Source: CAZMSQ01 sp964569025 (GTDB taxonomy: Bacteria > Bacteroidota > Bacteroidia > Chitinophagales > Saprospiraceae). Taken from it: DNA of 43,137 bases. This document shows, piece by piece, positions 32,953 through 43,031 of the stretch. The notes under the pieces were generated by a model that ran no database searches, was not told the DNA's origin, and saw only the letters and a program-made list of their open reading frames with translations. Position numbers and translations under genes: made by a program. The DNA lies in NCBI GenBank assembly GCA_964569025.1, contig CAZMSQ010000018.1, positions 1 to 43,137 on the forward strand, in the 5' to 3' direction. Within the stretch, counting starts at the first letter, position 1; each line of letters starts with the position of its first letter.

Positions 32953-35900
32953 ATGGATTTTATGGGAATGAAAATGAAAGGAATGGACCTGTTATGGGTC
33001 TTTTTTTTGATGAGCACAGCTGTGGTGCCTGCTGTGTCGCAAATTGAGGTGACTGCTGCGGGGACAGGGGTGCTGACGCCAGAGAATCTGGTGACCAATG
33101 TTTTTTTGGGGCAGGGTGTGGAGGTCACCAATTTGCAGTATCAGGGCTCTGACCAGGCGGTAGGGTATTTTACAAACGGGCTTTCTGATATTGGGATTGA
33201 CAGGGGGATTATTATGTCTTCCGGGCTTGCTGTGACGGCAGCCAGCGAAAATGGGGCGGGAAATACTACTGGAACCACCTCCGGCACTTCGGTGACTGAC
33301 CCGGATCTTGCTCAGATTGCCAATGCAGGGATACAGGATGTGGCAGTGTACAGTATTTCCTTTATTCCCATCAATGACACCTTGCGATTTAAGTTTGCCT
33401 TTGCATCTGAAGAATATCCGGAATGGGCGTGCTCCAATTTTAATGATGCTTTTGGCTTTTTTATTTCCGGTCCCGGCATTTCTGGACCATTCTCCAACAA
33501 TGGCGCAAATATTGCGCTGGTGCCAGATCCTTCAGACCCGACCGGGCAGACTTTTACGAATGTGCCGGTGACCATCAATAATGTCAATGATCAGGGTATT
33601 GATGTGGCCGGAGGGTGTAATTTCGATTACGGGATTTACTACAACGATAATACCGGCAGCCCCACACTTACCTACGATGGATATCTCGATGTCTTCACCG
33701 CTCAGGCAGTGGTTATTCCGTGCCAGGAGTATACCATTAAACTGGCGATTTGTGATAGGGGGGATCAACTTTTTGACTCTGCAGTTTTTTTAGAAGCCAA
33801 GAGTTTCGGGACAGGAGCTCTCAAAACCGACATTCTCACTACCTCTCTAGACTTTTCCGTGGCGGAAGGGTGCGATAACGGGTTCTTTGAAATATCCCTG
33901 CCAGGTGCAGCGGATGAAAATCTCACGCTCGACTACACTATTTTCGGTGATGCCACTCCGGGCCTGGATTATGAGCCCATTCCCTCTGATCTGATTATTC
34001 CTGCGGGAGATTCCGGGATTGTCATACCAGTAATCGCATTTGAGGATTCTCTTCAAGAGGGACCTGAGCAGGTTTGTCTTGATATCCAGCTTGACCCGTG
34101 TAACCGCGACACATTCTGCATCACCATCAGGGAAAAGCTCATTATCAAGCCTGATCTTGGTCTTGATACCAGCATCTGTATCGGTAGTACCGTGCCGCTT
34201 GATGCCTCACTGGATATCCCGCTGCCGGCGCCAGCCATCTTTTACAGTGAGGACGAGCTGGTTATCTCGCCGGTTGATGTGGCCTTGTTTTCTGACATTG
34301 ATGTGTCGGGGGTGTTGCCGGGGATTCTGCAGGAAGGTGTCATCAAGCAGGTGTGTCTCGATACGATTATTCACCCGTGGCTGGATGACCTTGATATATA
34401 CCTTATTTCACCAGGGGGGCAGTTTGTTGAGTTGACGACTGATAATGGTGCCAACGGAGACAATTACATNNNNNNNNNNNNNNNNNNNNNNNNNNNNNNN
34501 NNNNNNNNNNNNNNNNNNNNNNNNNNNNNNNNNNNNNNNNNNNNNNNNNNNNNNNNNNNNNNNNNNNNNGCACCGGGGCTGAGTTGCTATGACTGCCCCG
34601 ATCCGGTGGCCCAGCCAGATAGCACGACTACCTACGTAGTGCGGGTGACTGATAGCTACGGGTGCGAAACCCGCGATACCATTGTAATTTCCATCAACAA
34701 CGATGCACAACCAGTCATCGACAGTATTGTGGTGAGTCCGGCAAGTTGTCTGGGAGTGGATGATGGTGCCATCAGCATTTTCTCCGAAGGGCCCAATCCG
34801 CCGCTGACTTTCTCACTCTCAGGCGTGGCGCCACAGGCGACCGGAGAATTTGACAGTCTGGCGGCAGGACAGTATCAGGTTGTTGTGAGTGGGTCAACTG
34901 GATGTGCGGTGTTTCAGGATGTGGCGGTTGAGCCAGCGGATACCCTCTTTCTGGATCTTTCCCTCAGCCAGCCTGTCAGTTGTGATTCGGGGAGCGATGG
35001 AGTGGTGCAGGCTGTCGCCTCTGGTGGAGCGCCGGTATATGCGTATTTGTGGGAGGATGGCAGCACTGCAGACACTCTGAGCGGGATTGGTCAGGGCGTA
35101 TACAGCCTGACTGTGACAGATGCCAATGGATGTGTGGCAGAAGATTCTATTGATGTGCCTCAACCAGGCCCTATTACCCTTCTTTTTTCGGTTTCCAATG
35201 TCACCTGTTTTGAAACGGCAACGGGTGCCATTACGGCAGTCCCCACTGGTGGGAGCGGTGGGTATCAGTTTACCTGGGACATTGCTGCGGGAGGTCAACA
35301 AACGGCTACAGCCTCTGGTCTGACGGCTGGCACATATACGGTCACTGTGACCGACACCAATGGCTGCTCGGTGGTCCGGTCAGCTACTGTAGAGGAGGCC
35401 TCTTCCGCACTCATCGTACTCAATGCAGTGAATGTTTCCTGTGCTGGCCGAACCGATGGTCTGGCCTCGGCCACTGCGTTGGGAGGGGCAGGTGGATTCA
35501 CCTATCTGTGGAGCAACGGCAATTCGGGAAGTTTGCAGACCAGCCTTGCAGCCGGGACATATGTTGTCACCGCAACGGATGTGAACGGCTGTGAAGTGGT
35601 TGATTCGGTGGCTTTGATTCAACCTGATAGTTTGATTGTAATCGATGTGGTCATTGATTCGACTGCCTGCGCGAATTCCGCTGACGGGAGTCTCTCGTTT
35701 GCCGTGTCTGGTGGTACGCCGGCTTTGCCCCCGGCTCAGGCATACTCCTACTTTTGGAGTGATGGGGGTACTCCGGAGGCTATGCGCACCGGGTTGCAGG
35801 CAGGATCTTATACGGTCACAGTCACGGATGCCCGAGGGTGTCAGACTGAAGCCAGTTTTTTGGTCGGATCTCCGGATTCAATTGCTCTGATGGTCAATAT

Positions 35901-38900
35901 TTTGGATGCATCATGCTCGGGTATTGCTGATGGGCAGGCAGTCGCGATGGCAGGTGGAGGAAGTCCTGGATACCAGTTTGAATGGAGTACAGGTCTGACT
36001 GGCAGCGATACACTTGCAGAGCTTGAGCCGGGAGGATATGCAGTGACAGTCACAGATGGTGAAGGATGTACAGCGGAAACTGGTTTTCAAGTTTCCAGCC
36101 CAGCCACTCTGGTGCCTGAGTTGATTCTACAAAACGTCAGTTGCCATGGTGGGGCAGATGGCTTTGCCTCTTTGAGTGTTTCCGGAGGGAGTCCTCCATA
36201 TACAATTAACTGGAGCACCGGGCAGACGGGCCCCAATTCTGGACCATTGGGTGCAGGCGATTGGTCGGTTATAGTCACGGATCAGCAAGGCTGTCAGATT
36301 GATTCTGCATTCTCCATTTCCCAACCTCCCCCTCTTAGTCTTACACTGTTGCCTGCGGCAGTCAGCTGTCAGGGAGGATTCAACGGATCTCTGGAGGCTG
36401 TGGTCAGCGGTGGGACCCCCCCAATTGTGGCATCCTGGAGTAATGGAGTGAGTAATTCAAATACAATAAACAGCCTGACGGCTGGATTCTACGCTGTCAC
36501 ATTGAGTGACGGGAATGGTTGCACATTTACAGATGGCGTACAAATTACTGAGCCGGATATACTTGAAGTCCAACTTGTTGAGCAAGAAGATGTGCGCTGC
36601 TTCGAAGGGTCGGATGGCCGGCTGGAGGTAGACGGCACAGGGGGCACCCTGCCGTATACATTCGCTTGGTCGGGTGGGTTGTCGGATGGGCCGGTTCAAG
36701 ACGCATTGAATGCCGGAAGCTATACGCTGACTCTATCGGATGCCAATGGATGCGAGACTATAGAGACCTTTGCCCTCACAGAGCCTCCTGAACTGCTTGT
36801 GCCCTCTGCCGATGTCATTATGGTAGGGTGCTTTGGTGATCTGACAGGGGGAATCTCCCCTGTTGTTGAAGGCGGTGTGCAGCCCTATGTATTCATCTGG
36901 TCATCAGGACAAACCGACGCAACAATCAGTGGGGTGCCGGCAGGAGGATACGCAGTAACGGTCACCGATGCCAATTCCTGCACAACCATCTCGACATTTG
37001 AAGTGACTCAGCCTGATGCCCTTTCCATTGGTTTGGAGGTGACTGATGTAGAATGTTTTGGAGAGAATACGGGTTCCATAGATGCCACGATTTCCGGAGG
37101 CACTGAGCCTTACGATGTTGTTTGGACGCAAAATACTGTGTTTCTATCCGGGCTGGAAGACTTGGCAAGTCTTGAAGCCGGGAATTATGTGGTTGCCATC
37201 ACTGATGCGAATGGTTGCACTGTATCCGGTGCGGCTGAGGTACAGCAACCGAACGAGCCACTCACTGTGCAGTTGAGTATACCTGATACTTTATGTGCCG
37301 GAGCAACGAACGGAACGGTCGTAGCTGCGGCTGTCGGAGGGACTGGTCCGTATCTGTATTCGTGGAGCGACGGCCAGACGGGGAGTCAAGCATCAGGACT
37401 TGGGGGTGGATCGATTGAGGTCACGGTTACTGATTCGAAGCAGTGTTTGGTGAGTGGGTCTGTGGAGGTTCCTTCATATGGTGTGCTGACAGCCGAATTA
37501 TCAGGAATGGACCCATCTTGCGCAGGCGGTACCGATGGGAGCGTGGATGTAATCGGGGTGTTTTACGATGGTACGCCGGCCCCGGCAAGTGCCTTCAGTT
37601 ACACCTGGAATACATTGCCGCCTCAAAGCGGGCCTGTCGCCACAAGTCTGGTCGGTGGTCAGAGTTGGCAGGTGACAGTGACCAATGTGGCAGGGTGCAG
37701 CGTGGTAGCAAGTCGATTTCTTGAAGATCCTGAACCGGTCGTAATGACTGTGAGCAATGTAATCAATGCAACCTGTAACGGCGGCACTAACGGCTCGGCG
37801 ACTGTTATGGCATCTGGAGGGACCGGGAGTTATACCTGGCAATGGGATGCTGCGGCAGGAGGTCAGACCGAGGCGACAGCAAGCGGCCTCGGTCCAGGGG
37901 TTTACACGGTTACTGCCACTGATGGCAACGGATGTACAGCGGTTGCTGGAGTCACCATAGACGAACCATCAACGCTCAATATCACGGATTGGGAAGTCAC
38001 GGATGTCGGTTGTTTTGGAGATGCCGACGGAAGCCTGCAGGCTTTTGTGGAAGGAGGGAATCCGCCTTATACAGCATCTTGGTCAAATGGTGGATCAGGA
38101 TTGGAAATCAATGGCTTGGAGGCGGGTACCTACACGATTACCATTACAGACCAAAGCGGCTGTACGCTGACAGCAAGTCAGGAGGTAGCCCAACCAGAAG
38201 ACCGGATGCTTCCAGTAGCCGAGTGGGAAGACCTCCGCTGCTTTGGCAGCCAGGATGGCAGCATCAGGTTGACCGTGGAAGGGGGCACCGGACCATATCT
38301 GTTTAGTCTCAACGGGCGGGATTATTCCTCAAACCCGATTTTTCTGAATCTCGGCCCTGGACTCTATACCCAGCTGTCTGTGCGCGATGCAAATGGCTGT
38401 GAGGCCATGGTGGATAGTGTTCGTATTTTAGAGCCTGATCCCCTCAGCGTTGATCTTGGTGATGACCAAATCATTCTCTATGGAGACAGCATTCAGTTGA
38501 TTCCATTTATTGAGAATGCGCAGGGAGGTGTGCAGTTTTCATGGGTGACCAATGATTCGCTGAGATGTGAGGCAGGTTCTTCTCCCTGCCTCGAACCGTG
38601 GGTCAGCCCGGAATATCGCGGAGAATATCAACTGATCATCATCGATTCGAATGGATGTCAGGCATCGGATTTCCTGATAGTCGATGTGGAATTGGAGAAA
38701 GGGTTTTATGTGCCAACTGGTTTTACTCCCAACGGAGACGGCCTGAATGACCTGTTGCGCACCCATGGGCGCTCCGACATAGAAGTCGTGGTATTCCGGG
38801 TATATGACCGTTGGGGAGAATTGGTGTATGAGCAGGGTGGGTTTCGAGCCGATGAGGGAATTGGCTGGGACGGAACATTCAGGGGGCGGGAAATGCCAAC

Positions 38901-38985
38901 GGGCTTGTATGTGTGGTATGCCGAGGTGGAATACCGCAATGGAAGACGAGAATTGTTTCAGGGAGAAAGCCAAATGATCCGATAA
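32953..38985 (+). CDS. Giant SprB-like surface adhesin: choice-of-anchor L, Calx-beta-like, P-domain, 16 SprB repeats, T9SS type B sorting domain
   Basis: 2010 codons including a 100-N gap (codons 506-539). A signal peptide ends near VSQ (residue about 30); the start may be any of the Met codons at 32953, 32962, 32968 or 32974. Order: choice-of-anchor L domain (about 35-280; FKFAFASEEYPEW, NDAFGFFISGPG), a Calx-beta-like domain (about 290-395), a proprotein-convertase P-like domain cut by the gap (LDDLDIYLISPGGQFVELTT), a PKD-like part (LSCYDCPDPVAQPDSTTTY), 16 SprB repeats of about 75-85 residues (about 596-1815), each opening with a Cys and ending in a GTYTVTVTDxxGC-like strand, and a gliding-motility C-terminal sorting domain (FYVPTGFTPNGDGLNDLL, then VYDRWGELVYEQGG). 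It is expected on the cell surface, in adhesion or gliding. Confidence 0.92.
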   Translation: MDFMGMKMKGMDLLWVFFLMSTAVVPAVSQIEVTAAGTGVLTPENLVTNVFLGQGVEVTNLQYQGSDQAVGYFTNGLSDIGIDRGIIMSSGLAVTAASENGAGNTTGTTSGTSVTDPDLAQIANAGIQDVAVYSISFIPINDTLRFKFAFASEEYPEWACSNFNDAFGFFISGPGISGPFSNNGANIALVPDPSDPTGQTFTNVPVTINNVNDQGIDVAGGCNFDYGIYYNDNTGSPTLTYDGYLDVFTAQAVVIPCQEYTIKLAICDRGDQLFDSAVFLEAKSFGTGALKTDILTTSLDFSVAEGCDNGFFEISLPGAADENLTLDYTIFGDATPGLDYEPIPSDLIIPAGDSGIVIPVIAFEDSLQEGPEQVCLDIQLDPCNRDTFCITIREKLIIKPDLGLDTSICIGSTVPLDASLDIPLPAPAIFYSEDELVISPVDVALFSDIDVSGVLPGILQEGVIKQVCLDTIIHPWLDDLDIYLISPGGQFVELTTDNGANGDNYXXXXXXXXXXXXXXXXXXXXXXXXXXXXXXXXXXAPGLSCYDCPDPVAQPDSTTTYVVRVTDSYGCETRDTIVISINNDAQPVIDSIVVSPASCLGVDDGAISIFSEGPNPPLTFSLSGVAPQATGEFDSLAAGQYQVVVSGSTGCAVFQDVAVEPADTLFLDLSLSQPVSCDSGSDGVVQAVASGGAPVYAYLWEDGSTADTLSGIGQGVYSLTVTDANGCVAEDSIDVPQPGPITLLFSVSNVTCFETATGAITAVPTGGSGGYQFTWDIAAGGQQTATASGLTAGTYTVTVTDTNGCSVVRSATVEEASSALIVLNAVNVSCAGRTDGLASATALGGAGGFTYLWSNGNSGSLQTSLAAGTYVVTATDVNGCEVVDSVALIQPDSLIVIDVVIDSTACANSADGSLSFAVSGGTPALPPAQAYSYFWSDGGTPEAMRTGLQAGSYTVTVTDARGCQTEASFLVGSPDSIALMVNILDASCSGIADGQAVAMAGGGSPGYQFEWSTGLTGSDTLAELEPGGYAVTVTDGEGCTAETGFQVSSPATLVPELILQNVSCHGGADGFASLSVSGGSPPYTINWSTGQTGPNSGPLGAGDWSVIVTDQQGCQIDSAFSISQPPPLSLTLLPAAVSCQGGFNGSLEAVVSGGTPPIVASWSNGVSNSNTINSLTAGFYAVTLSDGNGCTFTDGVQITEPDILEVQLVEQEDVRCFEGSDGRLEVDGTGGTLPYTFAWSGGLSDGPVQDALNAGSYTLTLSDANGCETIETFALTEPPELLVPSADVIMVGCFGDLTGGISPVVEGGVQPYVFIWSSGQTDATISGVPAGGYAVTVTDANSCTTISTFEVTQPDALSIGLEVTDVECFGENTGSIDATISGGTEPYDVVWTQNTVFLSGLEDLASLEAGNYVVAITDANGCTVSGAAEVQQPNEPLTVQLSIPDTLCAGATNGTVVAAAVGGTGPYLYSWSDGQTGSQASGLGGGSIEVTVTDSKQCLVSGSVEVPSYGVLTAELSGMDPSCAGGTDGSVDVIGVFYDGTPAPASAFSYTWNTLPPQSGPVATSLVGGQSWQVTVTNVAGCSVVASRFLEDPEPVVMTVSNVINATCNGGTNGSATVMASGGTGSYTWQWDAAAGGQTEATASGLGPGVYTVTATDGNGCTAVAGVTIDEPSTLNITDWEVTDVGCFGDADGSLQAFVEGGNPPYTASWSNGGSGLEINGLEAGTYTITITDQSGCTLTASQEVAQPEDRMLPVAEWEDLRCFGSQDGSIRLTVEGGTGPYLFSLNGRDYSSNPIFLNLGPGLYTQLSVRDANGCEAMVDSVRILEPDPLSVDLGDDQIILYGDSIQLIPFIENAQGGVQFSWVTNDSLRCEAGSSPCLEPWVSPEYRGEYQLIIIDSNGCQASDFLIVDVELEKGFYVPTGFTPNGDGLNDLLRTHGRSDIEVVVFRVYDRWGELVYEQGGFRADEGIGWDGTFRGREMPTGLYVWYAEVEYRNGRRELFQGESQMIR
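34470..34569. other. 100-N gap inside the SprB-like gene
   Basis: Exactly 100 N. Unlike the other two 100-N gaps, the flanks share no repeat. The frame happens to be kept, but the missing C-terminal part of the P-domain and the start of the following domain would normally need more than the 33 codons shown, so the true gap is probably larger. Confidence 0.9.
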
Positions 38986-38986
38986 G

Positions 38987-40270
38987 TTGAATGTATCGTT
39001 GTATATCGCCGGGCGAATGGCGGCCCGAAAATCAGGACGCTTTTCGGGACTGATTATCCGGATTGCGGTGGCTGCTATTGCCATCAGTGTGGCGGTCATG
39101 ATTCTCGCCACTGCCCTGATTGGCGGGTTCAAGCAGGAAATCCGCCAGAAGATTTTTGGATTTTGGGGCCACATCCATGTGATGCACACCTCCTCGTCCC
39201 ATTTGCTGGACCAGCGGCCCTTATCACTCAATCAGCCGTTTTACCCATCTTTGGATACCGTCCGCGGTCTGTCCGCAGCCGGCCCTGCACGCATCGAGCC
39301 ACTGCCCGGAGACCTTGCCCGCGGAGGGATCAGTCACATTCAGGCATTCGCGATGAAACCAGCGATTCTCAAGGCCAATGACTTGCTCGAAGGGCTGATC
39401 ATCAAGGGAATAGGGCCGGATTTTGACTGGAAGTATCTGGAGGCGGCAATGGAGGAAGGCTCAGTTTTGCAGATGGGTGATACTGTGCCCGGGAGGAACC
39501 TGCTCATTTCCCGAACCACAGCAGACAGAATGCTGCTTGAGGTTGGAGATGCTGTGATTCTCAACTTTGTGCTTGAGGGTCGGCAGTTGCAAAGGCGCTT
39601 TGAGGTAGGAGGTATTTACAAGACCGGGTTGGAAGATTACGACAAGCGCTTTGCGCTGGCTGATATCAGAGTCATCCAGCAGCTTCTGGGGTGGGATGAA
39701 GACGAGGTCGGAGGATTTGAGGTCTTCCTTGATGATTTGGATGATCTGGACATCTACCGCGAGTATCTGCTGCGTGAAGTACTTCCGGTCGAATTATATG
39801 CCGAGACCATCCGCGACAAAGACCCGGCTATTTTTGATTGGCTGGATCTGCAAGACATCAACGAAGCCGTGATTCTGATCCTCATGGTCATTGTCAGCAT
39901 CATCAACATGATTACAGCCCTGCTGATTCTCATCCTTGAGCGGACGACCATGATTGGTGTCCTCAAGGCACTGGGCGCATCTGACTGGACAGTTCGAAAG
40001 GTGTTTTTGTACAATGCTGCTGTGATTATTTCAACAGGATTGTTGATCGGGAATATTCTCGGGTTTTCCCTCGGCGCCATTCAGGATCAATTTCGGATAA
40101 TTCGTCTTTCTGAGGCCGATTACTACCTTTCATATGCGCCGATTTACTGGGACTGGCCGATGCTGGCTGCCTTGAATGCGGGCACTCTGCTCATTACCTT
40201 GCTTGCACTGCTCATTCCAAGCTACCTGGTTTCTTCAGTGAATCCGGTGCGGGCTATTCGTTTTCGGTAG
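38987..40270 (+). CDS. LolC/LolE-type ABC transporter permease (FtsX family)
   Basis: 427 residues from a TTG at 38987 (MNVSLYIAGRMAARK), one base after the adhesin stop; homologues begin with a similar M-N-x-x-x-x-I-A pattern, so TTG fits better than a later start. Layout: a first membrane helix at about 20-50 (IRIAVAAIAISVAVMILATA, LIGGFKQEIRQKIFGFWGHI), a periplasmic domain (about 55-270), then three helices near 285-320, 340-365 and 385-415 within the FtsX domain (LILILERTTMIGVLKALGAS, PSYLVSSVNPVRAIRF). It belongs to complexes that release lipoproteins from the inner membrane; the ATPase partner (LolD) is not in the window. Its 3' end overlaps the convergent ppdK by 17 bases. Confidence 0.85.
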   Translation: MNVSLYIAGRMAARKSGRFSGLIIRIAVAAIAISVAVMILATALIGGFKQEIRQKIFGFWGHIHVMHTSSSHLLDQRPLSLNQPFYPSLDTVRGLSAAGPARIEPLPGDLARGGISHIQAFAMKPAILKANDLLEGLIIKGIGPDFDWKYLEAAMEEGSVLQMGDTVPGRNLLISRTTADRMLLEVGDAVILNFVLEGRQLQRRFEVGGIYKTGLEDYDKRFALADIRVIQQLLGWDEDEVGGFEVFLDDLDDLDIYREYLLREVLPVELYAETIRDKDPAIFDWLDLQDINEAVILILMVIVSIINMITALLILILERTTMIGVLKALGASDWTVRKVFLYNAAVIISTGLLIGNILGFSLGAIQDQFRIIRLSEADYYLSYAPIYWDWPMLAALNAGTLLITLLALLIPSYLVSSVNPVRAIRFR

Positions 40271-42992
40271 TGTTTGAGAATGCCGCCTGTGCTGCCACCA
40301 GCCTTGCAATGGGCACTCTGAAGGGCGAGCAGCTCACCGTATCCAAGCCGGTGCGGTTGAAAAACACAATCGAAGCCGGATCCCCGCCGTGCTCTCCGCA
40401 AACGCCTACTTTGAGATCAGGGTTGGCAGCCTTGCCATGGCGCAGCCCGACTTCCACCAGTTTGCCGACACCCTCCTGGTCAATGGTCTGAAAGGGATCA
40501 CTGGTGAGAATCCCTTTCTCCAGGTAGACAGGGAGAAATTTGCCGACATCGTCCCGCGAAAAGCCAAAGGTCATCTGGGTCAGATCATTGGTGCCGAACG
40601 AGAAAAAGTCGACCAGAGGGGCGATTTGGCCGGCAATCAAAACGGCCCGCGGAATTTCAATCATGGTACCGACCTTGTAGGTGATTGTATCGCCTCGTTC
40701 TTTGAAAATCTGTGTGGCTGTCTTACGGATAATCTCAGTCTGAGCTTTCAACTCAGAGGTCATGCTGGTCAGCGGAATCATGATGTGCGGGTGGGTGTGT
40801 ATGCCGCGTGACTTCAATAGGATTGCGGCCTCGAGAATGGCCCGCGTCTGCATGGCAGTGATTTCAGGAAATGTATTGCCGAGCCGACAGCCTCGGTGAC
40901 CCAACATCGGGTTGGTCTCATGTAAGGAAGCCACTTTGTTTCGAACCTCCGAAAGCGGCACGCGCAACTCCTTGGCCATTTGCTTTATGCCTGCTTCATC
41001 CTGAGGTAAGAATTCGTGTAAAGGAGGGTCGAGCAGGCGGATCGTGACAGGAAGGTCATGCATCACGTCAAGAATCCCTTCAAAATCAGCCCGCTGTATA
41101 GGCAGGAGCTGGTCAAGCACCTGCTGCCGTTCGGGCGTGTCGTGCGCCAGAATCATCTGACGCACCAACCGGATGCGGTTTTTCTCAAAAAACATGTGCT
41201 CCGTTCGGCACAGGCCTATCCCCTGGGCCCCGAATGCTCGTGCGGTTGAGGCATCCTGAGGGGTATCAGCATTTGCCAGCACCTTCATGCGGGCCGCTGA
41301 GTCAGATAACTTCATCAAGGTGCGGAAGTGACCGCCGATCTCCGGCTCAACGGTATTGAGTTGGTCTTTGTAGACCTTTCCGCTTGAGCCATCGAGCGAA
41401 ATCCAGTCGCCCTCATTGATGGTCACTCCATCTGCAGTTGTAAATTGGCGTTTCTGGTAATCGATCAACAGCCCACCAGCTCCGCTGACGCAGCATTTAC
41501 CCATGCCCCGGGCCACGACGGCCGCATGAGAAGTCATGCCGCCCCGGCTTGTAAGGATGCCACGGGCAGAGTCCATCCCTTGAATATCTTCCGGGGATGT
41601 TTCTACTCGCACCAAAATGACCTCAAGTCCCTTTACCTGCCACGCTTCAGCATCGGAGGCAAAGAAAACCACCTGCCCCGAGGCAGCCCCCGGCGAGGCT
41701 GGCAAGCCATGGGTAATTTCGACTGCATCAGCCACGGATTGCGGTTCAAAGACCGGGTGGAGAAGCTCGTCCAGTTTTGCAGGCTCCATGCGCAAGATGG
41801 CTTCTGAAGAGTCGATCAGTCCTTCCTCCAGCATATCCATGCCAATGCGCACCATAGCCGCCCCGGTCCGCTTGCCGGTGCGGGTTTGCAACACCCAGAG
41901 CTTGCCTTTCTCAATGGTAAACTCCAGGTCCTGCATCTCGCGATAGTGCGTTTCCAGCACATGACGTACCCGGTCCAGCTCGGCAAATTGTGCCGGCATG
42001 ACTTCTTCTAACGAAGGGTACCCCAGCTTGCGATCTTCTTCAGAAATACCTGCCAGCCCGGCCCATTTCCGGGAGCCCTCCAGAGTGATTTGCCGCGGAG
42101 TCCGAGTCCCTGCTACCACGTCCTCTCCTTGGGCATTGATCAAATACTCGCCGGTAAACAACGATTCTCCCGTGGCCGGATCACGGGTGAAGGCTACTCC
42201 AGTGGCTGAATCGTTGCCAGTATTGCCAAATACCATAACCTGCACATTGACTGCAGTACCCCAGTCGTGGGGAATGTGATTCAATTTCCGGTACTGAAAT
42301 GCACGCATATTCATCCAACTGTCAAACACAGCCAGAATGGACCCCCAAAGCTGCTCCTCAGGATCTTCAGGCAATGTCTGCCCCACCTGCATCTGAATCC
42401 GCTCAAGGAATCTGCTGACCAGCTCCCGCAGGTCATCAACTCCCAGGTCTGTATCCAGTTCTATGCTGCGTTCAGCTTTCAAGGCATCAATGACTTCTTC
42501 AAATGGATCGTGATCTTCTTTTGTGAGGGGCTTCATGCCCAGAACCACAGACCCGTACATCTGCACAAACCGCCGGTAGGAGTCCCATGCAAGCCTCGGA
42601 TTACCGGTCTGGCGGGCAAAGCCCTCAGTGACTTCGGCGTTGAGCCCGAGGTTGAGCACCGTATCCATCATACCGGGCATGGAGACGCGGGCTCCTGATC
42701 TGACGGACAGGAGCAAGGGATTGTCTGGATTGCCAAACTCCTTGCCGGTCAGTTTTTCCAGATGGGTCACGCCACGTCTGACCTGCTCGTGAAGCTGATT
42801 GAGCACCTCATGGCGGCCATTGTCAAAGTATTGTGTGCATGCCTCAGTAGAAATGGTGAAACCCGGTGGTACCGGCAGGCCGATCCGGTTCATTTCGGCC
42901 AGATTGGCTCCTTTGCCCCCGAGTATGATTTTCATATCCTGATGTCCCTCAGCGATTCCGTTGCCAAAGGTGTAGACATATTGTGTCGCCAT
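40254..42992 (-). CDS. ppdK: Pyruvate, phosphate dikinase
   Basis: 912 residues, similar to other bacterial PPDKs. It interconverts pyruvate + ATP + Pi and phosphoenolpyruvate + AMP + PPi. Seen: the ATP-grasp domain with GGKGANLAEMNRIGLPVPPG and SVRSGARVSMPGMMDTVLNL, the phosphohistidine loop with catalytic His489 in SRGGMTSHAAVVARG, and the PEP-binding TIM barrel with GIGLCRTEHMFFE, FSFGTNDLTQMTFGFSRDD and the proton-donor Cys865 in VGVCGEHGGDP. The start MATQYVYTFGNGIAEG is typical. No PPDK regulatory protein is adjacent. A good -7 promoter element lies at 43024-43031. In this organism it likely serves gluconeogenesis or pyrophosphate-linked glycolysis. Confidence 0.97.
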   Translation of the reverse strand: MATQYVYTFGNGIAEGHQDMKIILGGKGANLAEMNRIGLPVPPGFTISTEACTQYFDNGRHEVLNQLHEQVRRGVTHLEKLTGKEFGNPDNPLLLSVRSGARVSMPGMMDTVLNLGLNAEVTEGFARQTGNPRLAWDSYRRFVQMYGSVVLGMKPLTKEDHDPFEEVIDALKAERSIELDTDLGVDDLRELVSRFLERIQMQVGQTLPEDPEEQLWGSILAVFDSWMNMRAFQYRKLNHIPHDWGTAVNVQVMVFGNTGNDSATGVAFTRDPATGESLFTGEYLINAQGEDVVAGTRTPRQITLEGSRKWAGLAGISEEDRKLGYPSLEEVMPAQFAELDRVRHVLETHYREMQDLEFTIEKGKLWVLQTRTGKRTGAAMVRIGMDMLEEGLIDSSEAILRMEPAKLDELLHPVFEPQSVADAVEITHGLPASPGAASGQVVFFASDAEAWQVKGLEVILVRVETSPEDIQGMDSARGILTSRGGMTSHAAVVARGMGKCCVSGAGGLLIDYQKRQFTTADGVTINEGDWISLDGSSGKVYKDQLNTVEPEIGGHFRTLMKLSDSAARMKVLANADTPQDASTARAFGAQGIGLCRTEHMFFEKNRIRLVRQMILAHDTPERQQVLDQLLPIQRADFEGILDVMHDLPVTIRLLDPPLHEFLPQDEAGIKQMAKELRVPLSEVRNKVASLHETNPMLGHRGCRLGNTFPEITAMQTRAILEAAILLKSRGIHTHPHIMIPLTSMTSELKAQTEIIRKTATQIFKERGDTITYKVGTMIEIPRAVLIAGQIAPLVDFFSFGTNDLTQMTFGFSRDDVGKFLPVYLEKGILTSDPFQTIDQEGVGKLVEVGLRHGKAANPDLKVGVCGEHGGDPASIVFFNRTGLDTVSCSPFRVPIARLVAAQAAFSNTTENE

Positions 42993-43023
42993 GTGCAGTT
43001 GCGGTTTGTGTGCAGGAATGCGT

Positions 43024-43031
43024 CAAAAGTA
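43024..43031 (-). promoter_or_regulatory. Candidate ppdK promoter -7 element
   Basis: On the minus strand TACTTTTG is an exact match to the Bacteroidota TAnnTTTG element; the start point would fall about 26 bases upstream of the ppdK ATG at 42992. The matching -33 element is weak (TCTT around 20 bases upstream). Confidence 0.4.

Noticed and set aside
34740..38420. CRISPR-like or DNA-level tandem repeat array
   Set aside because: The periodicity is protein-level SprB repeats; the DNA copies are too different and there are no constant short repeats with spacers.
38539..39231. 230-codon minus-strand frame across the adhesin end and the permease start
   Set aside because: It opposes two well-supported plus-strand genes and has no recognisable domain.
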